Source: Chitinophagaceae bacterium
GTDB lineage: Bacteria; Bacteroidota; Bacteroidia; Chitinophagales; Chitinophagaceae
NCBI GenBank assembly: GCA_947455605.1
Contig: CANGOX010000028.1
Location: 1-36,667 of the forward strand
DNA length: 36,667 nucleotides
Direction: 5' to 3'
Below, piece after piece: positions 23,921-33,186 of this stretch (position 1 is its first letter; the number at the start of each line of letters is the position of its first letter). The translations under genes and the position numbers were made by a program. The notes beneath the pieces were generated by a model that saw only the letters and a list, made by a program, of their open reading frames with translations, ran no database searches and had not been told where the DNA came from.

Positions 23921-24304
23921 CTACTTTGTTTTACCGGCAGGAACTACTTCACCATCAATGGTAAGCGTGATAGGTAACTGCGTACTTACAAATTTCACAT
24001 TCACATTCTTTTTGAAGGTGCCGGGGTTGGCGGCATTGTAGGTTACTTTAATGGTACTGCTCTTTCCTTTCAATATCGGGTCTTTACTGTACTCTGGTGT
24101 GGTACAACCACATTCGGCATTGGCAAACTCAATCACGGCTGGTTTTGAACCGGTATTGGTAAAGCTGAAAATATAAGTAGCCGGTACATTCTGCTTGATC
24201 TTGCCAAAACTATGGGTAGTGGTCTTGAAAGTGATATCCGGCACCGATTGTGCAAAGGCAGCGCTGGCAACAAATAAAGTAAGTAAGAGAACAATTTTTT
24301 TCAT
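23921..24304 (-). CDS. DUF1573-domain exported protein
   Basis: This is a 127-aa protein with a signal peptide (AAFAQ, cut near residue 19). The rest is a single immunoglobulin-like DUF1573 domain: the HSFGKIKQ start, the FSFTNTGSKP strand, the conserved ECGCTTPEY with Cys65 and Cys67, and a final IDGEV strand. The family is widespread in Bacteroidota and has no settled function. The paired Cys could form a disulfide or bind metal. It is monocistronic, with its own terminator, and divergent from the E1 dehydrogenase gene. A near-consensus TAATTTTA lies upstream on the minus strand, but without a matching TTG. Confidence 0.88.
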   Translation of the reverse strand: MKKIVLLLTLFVASAAFAQSVPDITFKTTTHSFGKIKQNVPATYIFSFTNTGSKPAVIEFANAECGCTTPEYSKDPILKGKSSTIKVTYNAANPGTFKKNVNVKFVSTQLPITLTIDGEVVPAGKTK

Positions 24305-24495
24305 CGGTCTGTGTTTGAGGGTTTAAAATTACAGATTAATCCATCTGTACGGTCATCTGTGTATTGCCAAATCCGTGCCATGGACCTATTTTGGCAGGAA
24401 TTTAATAAACTCATTGTTTCAACGCCCGAAAATCAGTTAAAAAACGGGATATTTGGCGGTTACTAAATTCCGGTAGCCTATTGGCTACACAATGT

Positions 24496-24503
24496 TATTT
24501 TTG
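24496..24503 (+). promoter_or_regulatory. -7 box of the E1 dehydrogenase gene
   Basis: TATTTTTG is an exact TAnnTTTG match and ends 4 bases before the ATG at 24508. No TTG occurs at the usual spacing, so only the -7 element is supported. If used, the mRNA would be leaderless. Confidence 0.4.
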
Positions 24504-24507
24504 TTGT

Positions 24508-26898
24508 ATGGAACAAACTGCTTCCCTGGGATATAAAGATGATATGCTTTCTTTTGAAGGCTTCCGCAATACCATATTGGAAGATTATAAGACCGTAGTA
24601 GTTAGCCGCGAAGTAAGTTTATTAGGACGCAGGGAAGTACTTACAGGCAAAGGTAAATTCGGCATTTTTGGAGATGGTAAGGAAGTGGCACAGATTGCCA
24701 TGGCCAAATTTTTTCAACCCGGCGATTTCCGCAGCGGGTATTATCGCGACCAGACCTTTATGTTCGCTTCCGGTCTCGCAAGTCTGGAACAGTTCTTCGC
24801 ACAACTCTATGCCGATCCTGATGTAAAGAACGATCCCTTTAGTGCGGGCCGACAGATGGATGCGCATTTTGCCACAAGATTTGTAGATGATAACGGTAAC
24901 TGGTTAGATCTTGCCAACCGTAAAAATATTTCTTCCGACATGGCACCCACCGCTTCGCAAATGCCGAGGGCTGTGGGTTTGGCATGGGCTTCCAAATGTT
25001 TCCGCCAGTCAAAGAATCCCGAACAGTTCCATGAATTAAGTCATAATGGAAATGAGATCTGTTTCTGTACCATTGGTGATGCCAGTACTTCTGAAGGACA
25101 TTTCTGGGAAGCGATCAATGCAGCCGGTGTATTGCAGATTCCTTTAGCCGTATTTGTATGGGATGATGGGTATGGCATCTCTGTTCCAAAAAATATTCAA
25201 ACCACCAAAGGTTCTATTTCTGAAGCACTGGGTGGAATGGAAAAAGAAGAAACCACGAACGGTATCCGCATCTATAAAGTAAAAGCATGGGATTATGCCG
25301 GTATGTGCGAAGTGTTTGAAGAAGCGCTTCAGCAGATCCGCGATACACATGTACCCGCGCTCTTTCACGTAGAAGAAGTTACCCAGCCACAGGGTCATAG
25401 CACCAGTGGAAGCCATGAGCGTTATAAAAGTTCTGAAAGACTGGATTGGGAAAAGGAATGGGATTGTATCCGCAAAATGCGTGAGTGGTTAATAGAAACC
25501 GGTCTTTCCAATACCGATGAATTATCCGAAATAGAAAGTAATGCCAAACTACTGGTAAGAACGGCAAGGAATAGTGCCTGGGAAAAATACCATGCGCCTA
25601 TTAAAGTACAGGCAGCTACGGCCATCAATCTGATACGTGAAATGGTTGTAAATGATATGGAGAAATACAATCATTTACAAAAACTGGCCAAAGATCTGGA
25701 AGCCAATAGAGAACCGTTGAGAAGAGATGTGTTGCGTACCCTTTCGTTGGCCATGGAAACGGCTCCGAATTCTCCCACTATTGAAGATATTACCTCGCTG
25801 TATCATGAATTTGTGCAAGACAGCAGGGGTATGTATAACAGCGATCTGTATAACGAAGGCCCGAAGAGTGCTTTAAAAGTACCGGAAGTAAAACCACTGA
25901 TCCCCTTTGATGCCACACCGGTTAATGCATATGAAGTATTGAATAAATATTTTGATACTTTGTTTACACATAACCCCAAAGTGTATGCTTTTGGTGAAGA
26001 TGTAGGATATATTGGTGATGTGAACCAGGGCTTCTCCGGTTTGCAGGAAAAACATGGCGCTGATAGAATTTCAGATACCGGTATTCGCGAACTCACCATT
26101 ATGGGGCAGGCGATTGGATTATCCTTACGTGGTTTACGCCCCATTGCAGAAATTCAATACCTCGATTATTTATTATACGGCTTACAGCCTTTGAGCGATG
26201 ATGTGTCTACTACTCATTACCGTACAAAAGGCCAGCAGAGTGCACCGGTCATTATCCGTACACGCGGCCACAGACTGGAAGGGATCTGGCATAGCGGCTC
26301 GCCCATGGGCATGATCATTAATGCCTTGCGTGGTATGTATGTTTGTGTGCCGAGAAATATGGTACAGGCAGCAGGTATGTACAATACCTTATTGCAAAGC
26401 AACGATCCCGCCCTCGTGATCGAATGTTTGAACGGGTATCGCTTAAAAGAAAAATTACCTGCCAATCTTCTGGAATATACGGTTCCCTTAGGTGTGCCGG
26501 AAGTGATCCGGGAAGGAAGCGATATCACCATCGTTTCATATGGCTCTACTTTACGTATCATCCAGGATGCAGTAGACCGTTTACAGCTGCTAGACATCAG
26601 CTGTGAAGTGGTAGACGTACAAACCTTATTGCCTTTTGATATTCATCATACCATACTCGAATCTCTGAAGAAAACAAGCCGTATCGTATTCGTGGATGAA
26701 GATGTACCTGGGGGTGCAGCTGCTTACATGATGAATAAGGTGCTGGAGGAACAAAAAGCATTTCAGTGGCTCGATGTTAGTCCGCGCACCATTACCGCAC
26801 AGGCCCACCGACCAAGCTATGGCAGCGATGGAGACTATTTCAGCAAACCCAATGCCGAGGAGATCATTGAAGTGATCAGGGAGATGATGATGGAGTAG
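24508..26898 (+). CDS. 2-oxo acid dehydrogenase E1, fused alpha and beta subunits
   Basis: The frame opens with TTG at 24481, but the ATG at 24508 just after the -7 box is the better start, giving 796 aa. Residues about 20-360 are the alpha part: GYYRDQTFMFASGL, then the thiamine-diphosphate/Mg site beginning GDASTSEG at 190-197 and running through INAAG to WDDGYGIS. Residues about 465-796 are the beta part, with YAFGEDVGYIGDVNQGF, ISDTGIRELTIMGQAIGL and GGAAAYMMNKVLEEQ. It should decarboxylate a 2-oxo acid, probably branched-chain, and pass the acyl group to E2 lipoate. No E2 or E3 gene is nearby. Fusion of alpha and beta in one chain is a known arrangement in Bacteroidota. Confidence 0.92.
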   Translation: MEQTASLGYKDDMLSFEGFRNTILEDYKTVVVSREVSLLGRREVLTGKGKFGIFGDGKEVAQIAMAKFFQPGDFRSGYYRDQTFMFASGLASLEQFFAQLYADPDVKNDPFSAGRQMDAHFATRFVDDNGNWLDLANRKNISSDMAPTASQMPRAVGLAWASKCFRQSKNPEQFHELSHNGNEICFCTIGDASTSEGHFWEAINAAGVLQIPLAVFVWDDGYGISVPKNIQTTKGSISEALGGMEKEETTNGIRIYKVKAWDYAGMCEVFEEALQQIRDTHVPALFHVEEVTQPQGHSTSGSHERYKSSERLDWEKEWDCIRKMREWLIETGLSNTDELSEIESNAKLLVRTARNSAWEKYHAPIKVQAATAINLIREMVVNDMEKYNHLQKLAKDLEANREPLRRDVLRTLSLAMETAPNSPTIEDITSLYHEFVQDSRGMYNSDLYNEGPKSALKVPEVKPLIPFDATPVNAYEVLNKYFDTLFTHNPKVYAFGEDVGYIGDVNQGFSGLQEKHGADRISDTGIRELTIMGQAIGLSLRGLRPIAEIQYLDYLLYGLQPLSDDVSTTHYRTKGQQSAPVIIRTRGHRLEGIWHSGSPMGMIINALRGMYVCVPRNMVQAAGMYNTLLQSNDPALVIECLNGYRLKEKLPANLLEYTVPLGVPEVIREGSDITIVSYGSTLRIIQDAVDRLQLLDISCEVVDVQTLLPFDIHHTILESLKKTSRIVFVDEDVPGGAAAYMMNKVLEEQKAFQWLDVSPRTITAQAHRPSYGSDGDYFSKPNAEEIIEVIREMMME

Positions 26899-26901
26899 TT
26901 T

Positions 26902-26940
26902 AATGAGTGATTGAGCGAATGATGGAAGGAGTGAATGTGA
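26902..26940. repeat. Degenerate octamer-word tract after the E1 gene
   Basis: Units AATGAGTG, ATTGAGCG, AATGATGG, AAGGAGTG and AATGTG follow each other without gaps. AATGAGTG and ATTGAGTG are also words of array 1 at 12796. No inverted partner lies nearby, so this looks like a decayed or single-arm version. It fills the gap between convergent genes. Confidence 0.6.
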
Positions 26941-26950
26941 TTTAAAACAA

Positions 26951-27367
26951 TTACCCGATAAAAAGGCTATTCAATTCTGCAGTAGGGATCCAGCATTCCT
27001 CTTTTTTTCCAAACCATTTGTAGCGATTCTTGGCTATCCAGTTGTATACGCCATTGCGGATAAAGGGTGGCACAATGATGAACGCATACAAAGCTGGCCA
27101 TCCACCATTTAATTTTTTGGTTACCCGAAGTGCGCCCGAGGATCTTGTATAGATCTTTCCATCTTCCAATAAAATAAAGGAACCCAATTCAGAAGTTGGT
27201 AAATTAAATTCTTTCAGTACCTGTTGTCCAAATTCACTTTGCAGAGAAGAAAATCGCAACCGGTGTTTCGGATCATGTTTGATCACAAACTGAACACTAC
27301 CCGTGCAGAGATTGCATACGCCGTCGAAGAGGATGACGGGGTTGGTAAGTGTATGCAGGGTTGACAT
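26951..27367 (-). CDS. DCC-family (DUF393) thiol-disulfide oxidoreductase-like protein
   Basis: This 138-aa protein begins with the motif that gives the family its name: FDGVCNLC, with Asp15, Cys18 and Cys21. The middle has LRFSSLQS and SFILLEDGKIYTRSSGAL, also typical, and the length is normal. A thioredoxin-like redox role is presumed for the family but is not well proven. There is no signal peptide. It lies downstream of yebC on the same strand, with the heptamer-word hairpin between them, so that hairpin forms its 5' region. Confidence 0.87.
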   Translation of the reverse strand: MSTLHTLTNPVILFDGVCNLCTGSVQFVIKHDPKHRLRFSSLQSEFGQQVLKEFNLPTSELGSFILLEDGKIYTRSSGALRVTKKLNGGWPALYAFIIVPPFIRNGVYNWIAKNRYKWFGKKEECWIPTAELNSLFIG

Positions 27368-27375
27368 ATTGTGAA

Positions 27376-27476
27376 GTCTGGAGTTAGGAGTTAGGAGTCT
27401 GGAGTTAGGAGTCTGGAGTTAGGAGTCTGGAGTCGTTATTGATTTTACTCCAGACTCCTAACTCCTAACTTCAGAC
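27376..27476. repeat. Intergenic heptamer-word hairpin (array 2)
   Basis: Eight consecutive heptamers (27376-27431) use only two words, GTCTGGA (T) and GTTAGGA (A), in the order T-A-A-T-A-T-A-T. After a short spacer, four heptamers in the opposite orientation (27449-27476) read, on the minus strand, T-A-A-T with one base changed, the same order as the first four of the left arm. Thus 27376-27403 can pair with 27449-27476 over 28 bases with one mismatch, leaving four extra words in the loop. It separates yebC from the DCC gene. Confidence 0.9.
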
Positions 27477-27483
27477 TTGTTCT

Positions 27484-28206
27484 CTATCCCATATTATGAA
27501 ACACCTTATTCACATCTTCATCCTGCTCAAGCCTTTCGATGAGTTTACTTACATCTTCGGCCTGTTCGTCTGAAACGGGAACGGTGGTAGTGGGTATCCA
27601 TTCCAGTTCAGAACTGATAGGTACGATCCCTTTTTCTTCCAGTTCTTTCTGCAATTTTCCAAAGTCCACAAACGCACAACGGAGTACGATGATGGGGTTG
27701 TCCTGTTCGTCATTACTTTCTCCCAGTTCATCCAGGCCATGATCGATCAGATCCAATTCCAGATCATCCATATTCAATCCTTCGGGTTTCAGTTTGAATA
27801 CGCCCATTTTCTTAAACTGAAAACTTACGCTTCCGCTGTTTCCCAAAGCGCCATGTCCTTTGTTGAAATGACTTTTTACATTGGCTACCGTACGAACATG
27901 GTTATCTGTGGCGGTTTCTACCAGCAGGGCCACTCCGTGTGGGGCATAGCCTTCATAAAGTACTTCCTCATAGTTACTGGTATCCTTACCCATCGCCCTT
28001 TTAATGGCCGCTTCAACACGATCCTTGGGCATACCCACGCTCTTCGCATTCTGATAGCAACGGCGCAGAGCGGGGTTGGTGGCAGTATCCGGTCCGCTGG
28101 CTTTCACTGCAATCACAATTTCTTTCCCGATACGGGTAAACTGTTTGGCCATTTTATCCCAACGGGCAAACATGGTGGCTTTTCTTACTTCAAATATCCT
28201 TCCCAT
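27484..28206 (-). CDS. yebC: YebC/TACO1-family protein
   Basis: This is a 240-aa protein of normal family length. It starts [18 protein letters not shown] and continues with the highly conserved blocks [36 protein letters not shown] and [16 protein letters not shown]. Older annotation calls it a transcriptional regulator. More recent work on the family supports a ribosome-associated role, easing translation through problem sequences such as proline runs. It has its own consensus promoter, and its 3' end runs into the heptamer hairpin. The first helix differs slightly from the common GHSKWxNI pattern, as in a recognised Bacteroidota branch. Confidence 0.93.
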   Translation of the reverse strand: MGRIFEVRKATMFARWDKMAKQFTRIGKEIVIAVKASGPDTATNPALRRCYQNAKSVGMPKDRVEAAIKRAMGKDTSNYEEVLYEGYAPHGVALLVETATDNHVRTVANVKSHFNKGHGALGNSGSVSFQFKKMGVFKLKPEGLNMDDLELDLIDHGLDELGESNDEQDNPIIVLRCAFVDFGKLQKELEEKGIVPISSELEWIPTTTVPVSDEQAEDVSKLIERLEQDEDVNKVFHNMG

Positions 28207-28247
28207 AATAGCTGTTTATTAAAATAGTTCCTGACTCGCAGGGTTGG

Positions 28248-28278
28248 CAAAATTAACATAAGCGGCGTTAGCAGCCAA
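28248..28278 (-). promoter_or_regulatory. Consensus promoter of yebC
   Basis: On the minus strand, TTG (28278-28276), a 20-base spacer and TAATTTTG (28255-28248) match the Bacteroidota consensus exactly, with a predicted leader of about 35 bases before the ATG at 28206. Confidence 0.75.
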
Positions 28279-28282
28279 CCTT

Positions 28283-28319
28283 ATATAAAAAAACAGTCAA
28301 GCGGTTAGGCTTGACTGTT
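28283..28319 (-). terminator. Intrinsic terminator of the amino-acid permease gene
   Basis: On the minus strand a 10-base perfect stem (28310-28319 with 28292-28301, 8-base loop) is followed by a run of seven T that starts in the last stem bases. It lies 21 bases after the permease stop and just before the yebC promoter. Confidence 0.88.
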
Positions 28320-28339
28320 ATCATAAAAAGGGTTGAAAA

Positions 28340-29836
28340 CTAGTTTTTCAGCTTACTGTTGGCTTTACTATAACCAAAATACACCACCAGGCCAATCAGC
28401 ATCCATACAAATGCGGTTAATAAAGTCCTGTTATCCAATGAGTAGATCATAGCAGAACATACAACAATACCCAGAATCGGAACCAGGGGAACCAATGGGG
28501 TTTTGAAAGGACGTACACGGTCAGGGTCATTCTTCCGCATTACCCATACACCCACACAAACCAATACAAAGGCAAATAAGGTACCAATACTGGTCAGATC
28601 ACCTGCCACACTGCCCGGAATAAAGGCAGCAAAAGCACCTACAAACACAAACAGGATCATGTTTGATTTATAAGGCGTTCTGAATTTAGGGTGAAGGTCT
28701 GAGAAAGCTTTTGGTAAAAGACCATCAGTAGACATGGTATAGAATACACGGCTTTGTCCCATCAACATCACCAGGATCACTGAAGAGAAACCAGCAAGGA
28801 TAGCGATGGTAACCGCTTTGGCTAACCAGCCATATCCGGCCATGTAGGTTTCTATGGCATAGGCAACAGAAGCTTCTTTACCTGATTTTACGAAATCGGT
28901 ATAAGGAGCTACGCCTGTTAATACATAAGAGAACAGGATGTATAAAATGGTACAGATCACCAATGAACCAAGGATACCGATAGGCATATCCCTTTTCGGA
29001 TTTTTGGCTTCCTGGGCTGCGGTAGATACGGCATCAAAACCAATAAAGGCAAAGAATACGATGGCCGCACCTGTGAGTACACCACCCCATCCATGCCGGA
29101 AAGTATCTTTATAACTATATAAGGTACCATCGGGTTTGAGGGCATCCGGTGCATTGTCAGGAATCAGGTAAGGAGTGTGGTTGGCACCGTTGATGTATTT
29201 CCAACCTACTACGATAAATACCACAACAATCGCAACTTTAATAAATACGATGATTGAATTTACAAAAGCAGATTCCTGTGTACCCTTGATCAATAATAAG
29301 GATAACAATAACAGGATGAATAAAGCAGGAATGTTCATGATACCGGAATGCATCACATTGGCGGCATCCAGGGCTTTTTCAAAAGGGGAGTGGCTCCATT
29401 CATACGGTATCGTACCCAGATTATATTGCATCAGGAGTTTATTTAAAAACTCACTCCAGGCAATAGAAACAGTGGCGGCACCCAGGGCATATTCTAAGAT
29501 CAGTGCCCAACCGATGATCCAGGCGATCAGCTCACCCATGGTTGCATAAGCATAGGTGTAAGCACTACCCGCAATTGGAATCATGGATGCAAATTCTGCA
29601 TAACAAAGACCGGCAAAAGCACAACCGATAGCGGCAACAATAAAGGATAAGGTAACAGCAGGACCGGCATGTTCACCTGCAGCTGCGGCTGTTCTCACAA
29701 ATAAACCGGCACCAATAATGGCACCAATTCCCAGGGCAATCAGGCTTCCGGCACCCAATGTACGCTTCAACCCCTTTTCGGAGTCGGCGGCTTGTAACAT
29801 CAGGCCATCTAAAGACTTTTTTCTGAATAAACTCAT
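28340..29836 (-). CDS. APC-superfamily amino acid permease (cationic amino acid transporter-like)
   Basis: This 498-aa protein has about 12-13 membrane segments. The first contains GIGAIIGAGLFV at about residues 36-47, the unwound substrate-binding helix of APC transporters. Conserved ALILEYALGAATVSIAWSEF and the TM6 stretch FFAFIGFDAVSTAAQEAKNP follow, and the protein ends with an extra pair of helices as in the CAT subgroup. It should import amino acids by proton or sodium symport or by exchange. The exact substrate is unknown. It is monocistronic with its own terminator. The 153-base gap to the divergent symporter has no exact promoter on the plus strand; a near match TATTTTG lies on the minus strand about 60 bases before this start. 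Confidence 0.93.
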   Translation of the reverse strand: MSLFRKKSLDGLMLQAADSEKGLKRTLGAGSLIALGIGAIIGAGLFVRTAAAAGEHAGPAVTLSFIVAAIGCAFAGLCYAEFASMIPIAGSAYTYAYATMGELIAWIIGWALILEYALGAATVSIAWSEFLNKLLMQYNLGTIPYEWSHSPFEKALDAANVMHSGIMNIPALFILLLLSLLLIKGTQESAFVNSIIVFIKVAIVVVFIVVGWKYINGANHTPYLIPDNAPDALKPDGTLYSYKDTFRHGWGGVLTGAAIVFFAFIGFDAVSTAAQEAKNPKRDMPIGILGSLVICTILYILFSYVLTGVAPYTDFVKSGKEASVAYAIETYMAGYGWLAKAVTIAILAGFSSVILVMLMGQSRVFYTMSTDGLLPKAFSDLHPKFRTPYKSNMILFVFVGAFAAFIPGSVAGDLTSIGTLFAFVLVCVGVWVMRKNDPDRVRPFKTPLVPLVPILGIVVCSAMIYSLDNRTLLTAFVWMLIGLVVYFGYSKANSKLKN

Positions 29837-29989
29837 AATACAGTTAGTTTGGGTTCTTTAATGAAACGTCTTGGCAAAATAGGCAATTCTTCTTTTAGAA
29901 GTTCAAAACTTTTATAAATGTGGGCATTGACCGGTAAAGGGGGCCATTTCGCCAGAAATCTTATATTGCAAAACTAATTAGCGGCCATT

Positions 29990-31246
29990 ATGCGGAAATC
30001 TAACCGGCTTACCATATATATTGTTATTGCCATGTTAGCGGGCGTTGTACTGGGGTATATTGTACATACCCAATCCTCTCCCGGTTTTATTCAATCCTTT
30101 TCAACCAATATTAAATTACTGACCACCGTGTTTCTGCGGTTGGTGCAAATGATCATTGCCCCGCTGGTATTCTCAACCCTTGTGGTGGGTATTGCCAAAT
30201 TGGGCGATCTGAAGACCGTAGGCCGGGTTGGCGGTAAAGCGATGTTATGGTTCATATCCGCATCACTGGCTAGTTTGCTTTTGGGTATGGTGCTTGTTAA
30301 TTTCTTCAAACCCGGTGCCGGCATCGACCTCGGTAATGCAGATATCAACGGGGCCAAAGATCTGGTAGGCAAAACACAGGAGTTCAATATTCAGAAATTT
30401 GTGGAGCATGTGTTTCCAAAAAGTGTGATAGAATCAATGGCCAATAATGAGATCCTGCAATTGGTGATCTTCAGCATCTTTTTTGGAGTTGCTACTGCCG
30501 CATTGGGAGACAAAGCCAAAGTAGTGGTGAAAGGGTTGGATGCCGTTGCACATGTGATCTTACGGATGGTGGGTTATGTAATGAATTTTGCCCCGCTCGG
30601 TGTATTTGGTGCTTTGTCTGCTGTAATTGCTACCAAAGGACTGGAAGTATTCAGCTTCTATGGGAAATACCTTGTTTATTTTATTATGGGCATTGCCTTA
30701 TTATGGGCCTTGCTATTGACAGTTGGATTTATTGTTTTGGGAAAACGGTTGCCTGAATTATTAAAAAGGATATTTCCTCCCTTGATCATTGCCTTCAGTA
30801 CCACCAGTAGTGAAGCGGTTTTTCCTAAGCTCACAGATGAGTTGGAAAAATTTGGTTGCAAGGATAAGATCGTTGCTTTTATTCTTCCTTTGGGTTATTC
30901 CTTTAACCTGGATGGGAGTATGATGTATATGACATTTGCCAGTATTGCCATTGCACAGGCTTATGGGATACCCCTGGATTTTGGCACACAGATCACCATG
31001 CTGCTGGTTCTCATGCTCACCAGCAAGGGGATAGCCGGTGTGCCGCGTGCCTCCCTGGTGGTGGTAACCGCAACCTGTGCCATGTTTCATATACCCCCCG
31101 AAGGCATTGCGCTGATCCTGCCGATCGATCACTTTTGTGATATGTTCCGCACAGCTACCAATGTGTTGGGTAATGCACTTGCCACCAGTGTGGTAAGTAA
31201 ATGGGAAGGTTCATTGGAACCGGCCGTTAACGAACAAGCCATATGA
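29990..31246 (+). CDS. Dicarboxylate/amino acid:cation symporter (DAACS family)
   Basis: This 418-aa protein carries all signature regions of the glutamate/dicarboxylate symporter family: FLRLVQMIIAPLVFSTLVVG near residues 48-67, the serine-rich FSTTSSEAVFPK from F269, GYSFNLDGSMMYM, SKGIAGVPRAS, and DHFCDMFRTATNVLGN from D380, which lines the substrate and cation sites. It should import C4-dicarboxylates, glutamate or aspartate with H+ or Na+. The stop overlaps the DedA start in ATGA, so it leads an operon DAACS-DedA-MFS1, possibly with MFS2 and the glycosyltransferase. Confidence 0.94.
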   Translation: MRKSNRLTIYIVIAMLAGVVLGYIVHTQSSPGFIQSFSTNIKLLTTVFLRLVQMIIAPLVFSTLVVGIAKLGDLKTVGRVGGKAMLWFISASLASLLLGMVLVNFFKPGAGIDLGNADINGAKDLVGKTQEFNIQKFVEHVFPKSVIESMANNEILQLVIFSIFFGVATAALGDKAKVVVKGLDAVAHVILRMVGYVMNFAPLGVFGALSAVIATKGLEVFSFYGKYLVYFIMGIALLWALLLTVGFIVLGKRLPELLKRIFPPLIIAFSTTSSEAVFPKLTDELEKFGCKDKIVAFILPLGYSFNLDGSMMYMTFASIAIAQAYGIPLDFGTQITMLLVLMLTSKGIAGVPRASLVVVTATCAMFHIPPEGIALILPIDHFCDMFRTATNVLGNALATSVVSKWEGSLEPAVNEQAI

Positions 31247-31947
31247 TTTTACTAGATACTATGTTATCCACTGCTTTTCACTGGAGCCAGTTATTGCAGC
31301 CACAGTTCTATATAGAGCATGGCGGTTTATGGCTGATACTATTTGTGGTCTTTGCAGAAACAGGTTTGTTTGCCGGTTTCTTTTTACCTGGCGACAGCCT
31401 CTTATTCGTTGCAGGTATTTACAGTCATAATCTTGCCAATGAATTCTTTTCATCGGGCAATGAATATATCGATCTGATATTTTTAGTGATACTGATCTCT
31501 CTGGCAGGTATTGCCGGCAATTCTGTGGGTTATTGGTTTGGCAGAAAAGTGGGCCCGGCCATGTATGGATGGAAAGAGAACCTGCTCTTCAAAAGAAAAT
31601 ATTTAGTACAGGCACACGATTTTTATGAGAAGCATGGGGGAGGTGCGATCGTGATAGCCAGATTTATTCCCATCATCAGAACCTTTGCGCCCATTGTTGC
31701 GGGGATCGTTCAGATGGATAAAAAGAAATTTGCCATTTTTAATGTGATCGGTTGCGTATCCTGGGTTTTCAGTATGTTATTTGGTGGACATTTTCTCCAG
31801 AAATGGATCCTGGCCGAATTCAATTTCGACCTGCGTGATCACCTCGAAGTGATCGTATTGGGTATCGTTTTTGTAACAACGGCACCTATTATCTATAAAC
31901 TAATTTTCGGCAAAGCCAAATCCCATTCTCATACAGACCAGGCATGA
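31243..31947 (+). CDS. DedA-family (SNARE-associated/VTT) membrane protein
   Basis: This 234-aa protein has about five hydrophobic segments. The conserved FAETGLFAGFFLPGDSLLF near residues 37-55, GNSVGYWFGRKVG, and RFIPIIRTFAPIVAG from R140 hold the acidic and Arg residues needed in DedA proteins, some of which flip undecaprenyl phosphate or phospholipids between membrane leaflets. Which lipid this member handles is unknown. The C-terminal tail SHSHTD is His-containing and probably cytoplasmic. It overlaps both neighbours by 4 bases, which indicates translational coupling with the symporter and the first MFS gene. Confidence 0.92.
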   Translation: MILLDTMLSTAFHWSQLLQPQFYIEHGGLWLILFVVFAETGLFAGFFLPGDSLLFVAGIYSHNLANEFFSSGNEYIDLIFLVILISLAGIAGNSVGYWFGRKVGPAMYGWKENLLFKRKYLVQAHDFYEKHGGGAIVIARFIPIIRTFAPIVAGIVQMDKKKFAIFNVIGCVSWVFSMLFGGHFLQKWILAEFNFDLRDHLEVIVLGIVFVTTAPIIYKLIFGKAKSHSHTDQA

Positions 31948-33179
31948 GTATTACCCAAAAGCAATACGGTATTTTTTCTTTGCCTGTAATTGTTGGGGCA
32001 TTGGGTTTTTTCGTGGATGTGTATGACCTCCTGCTTTTCTCCATCATCCGTAAACCCAGTCTTCAATCGCTGCATCTTTCTCCTGAAGAAGTATTATCCA
32101 AAGGTGAACTCATTATCAGTGTTCAAATGATCGGGCTTACCGTTGGTGGTGTGATCTGGGGTATTATGGGCGATAAGAAAGGAAGATTAAGTGTTTTGTT
32201 TGGTTCCATTATTCTATACTCGATCGCCAATATTGCCAATGGGATGGTACAAACCGTGCCACAATATATTCTGATGCGTTTACTGGCTGGTATTGGCCTG
32301 GCCGGAGAATTGGGTGCAAGTATTACACTGGTAAGTGAAATGCTGCCCAAAGAAAAAAGAGGGATCGCTGCATCCGTGATTGCCGTAGTAGGTGTGTTCG
32401 GTGCCATCGCTGCATTCTTTGTGTACAATGCGTTCAAAGACTGGCGGCTTTGTTTTTATATAGGTGGTGGTATGGGGCTTCTGCTTTTATTGCTTCGCGC
32501 CAATGTGATGGAAAGCAGTATGTATGATAAAGTAAAACACTCAGATGTGGTGCGTGGAAGTTTTATCATGCTGTTTAATAAAAAAGAAAGAGCCCTGCGT
32601 TATCTCAAAGGCGTATTGATAGGATTGCCCGTTTGGTATGCCATTGGCATACTGGTTACTTTCTCAGATAAATTCGGAAAGGAATTTGGAATAGAAGGGA
32701 TCGATCCCGGCAAAGCCATCATGTACCAGTATTTTGGTATTGCTATTGGTGATCTCAGTGCCGGGTTGCTGAGTAATTACCTGGGCAGCAGAAAAAAAGC
32801 ATTGTTTACTTTCTTCAGTATCCTGTCGTTCTTTATGGTCCTGTTTTTTTTACAAGGAAATGGAAGAGGCAATATGCAAACCATGTATATACTGTGTACC
32901 TGTTTAGGTTTTGGTGCAGGATTCTCCGTGCTATATATAACGATGTCTGCAGAACAGTTTGGTACCAATCTCCGCGCATCAACAGCCATTTCCATTCCGA
33001 ATGTGGTAAGAGGAATTTTGCCCCTGATCATTTTATTGCATAAAGGACTCAGAAACCTGACAGGTGATTATCTTACCGGGGCCTGGATAACCGGTATTGT
33101 GATCATGCTGATGGCAGTAACTGCAGCATATTATACTAAGGAGACCTTTGGTAGGGATATGAATTATCTGGAAGAATAG
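31944..33179 (+). CDS. MFS transporter (first of a tandem pair)
   Basis: This 411-aa protein has about 12 membrane segments. The MFS loop 2-3 signature GDKKGRLSV is present near residues 75-83, preceded by VGGVIWGIM. Other landmarks are LAGIGLAGELGASITLVSE, typical of the metabolite/H+ symporter group, and EQFGTNLRASTA in the C-terminal half. The substrate is unknown; this group includes organic acid, sugar and aromatic acid transporters. The start overlaps the DedA stop in ATGA. The next gene encodes a protein of exactly equal length with clear similarity from end to end, separated by the octamer hairpin. Confidence 0.9.
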   Translation: MSITQKQYGIFSLPVIVGALGFFVDVYDLLLFSIIRKPSLQSLHLSPEEVLSKGELIISVQMIGLTVGGVIWGIMGDKKGRLSVLFGSIILYSIANIANGMVQTVPQYILMRLLAGIGLAGELGASITLVSEMLPKEKRGIAASVIAVVGVFGAIAAFFVYNAFKDWRLCFYIGGGMGLLLLLLRANVMESSMYDKVKHSDVVRGSFIMLFNKKERALRYLKGVLIGLPVWYAIGILVTFSDKFGKEFGIEGIDPGKAIMYQYFGIAIGDLSAGLLSNYLGSRKKALFTFFSILSFFMVLFFLQGNGRGNMQTMYILCTCLGFGAGFSVLYITMSAEQFGTNLRASTAISIPNVVRGILPLIILLHKGLRNLTGDYLTGAWITGIVIMLMAVTAAYYTKETFGRDMNYLEE

Positions 33180-33186
33180 TCGGCAG

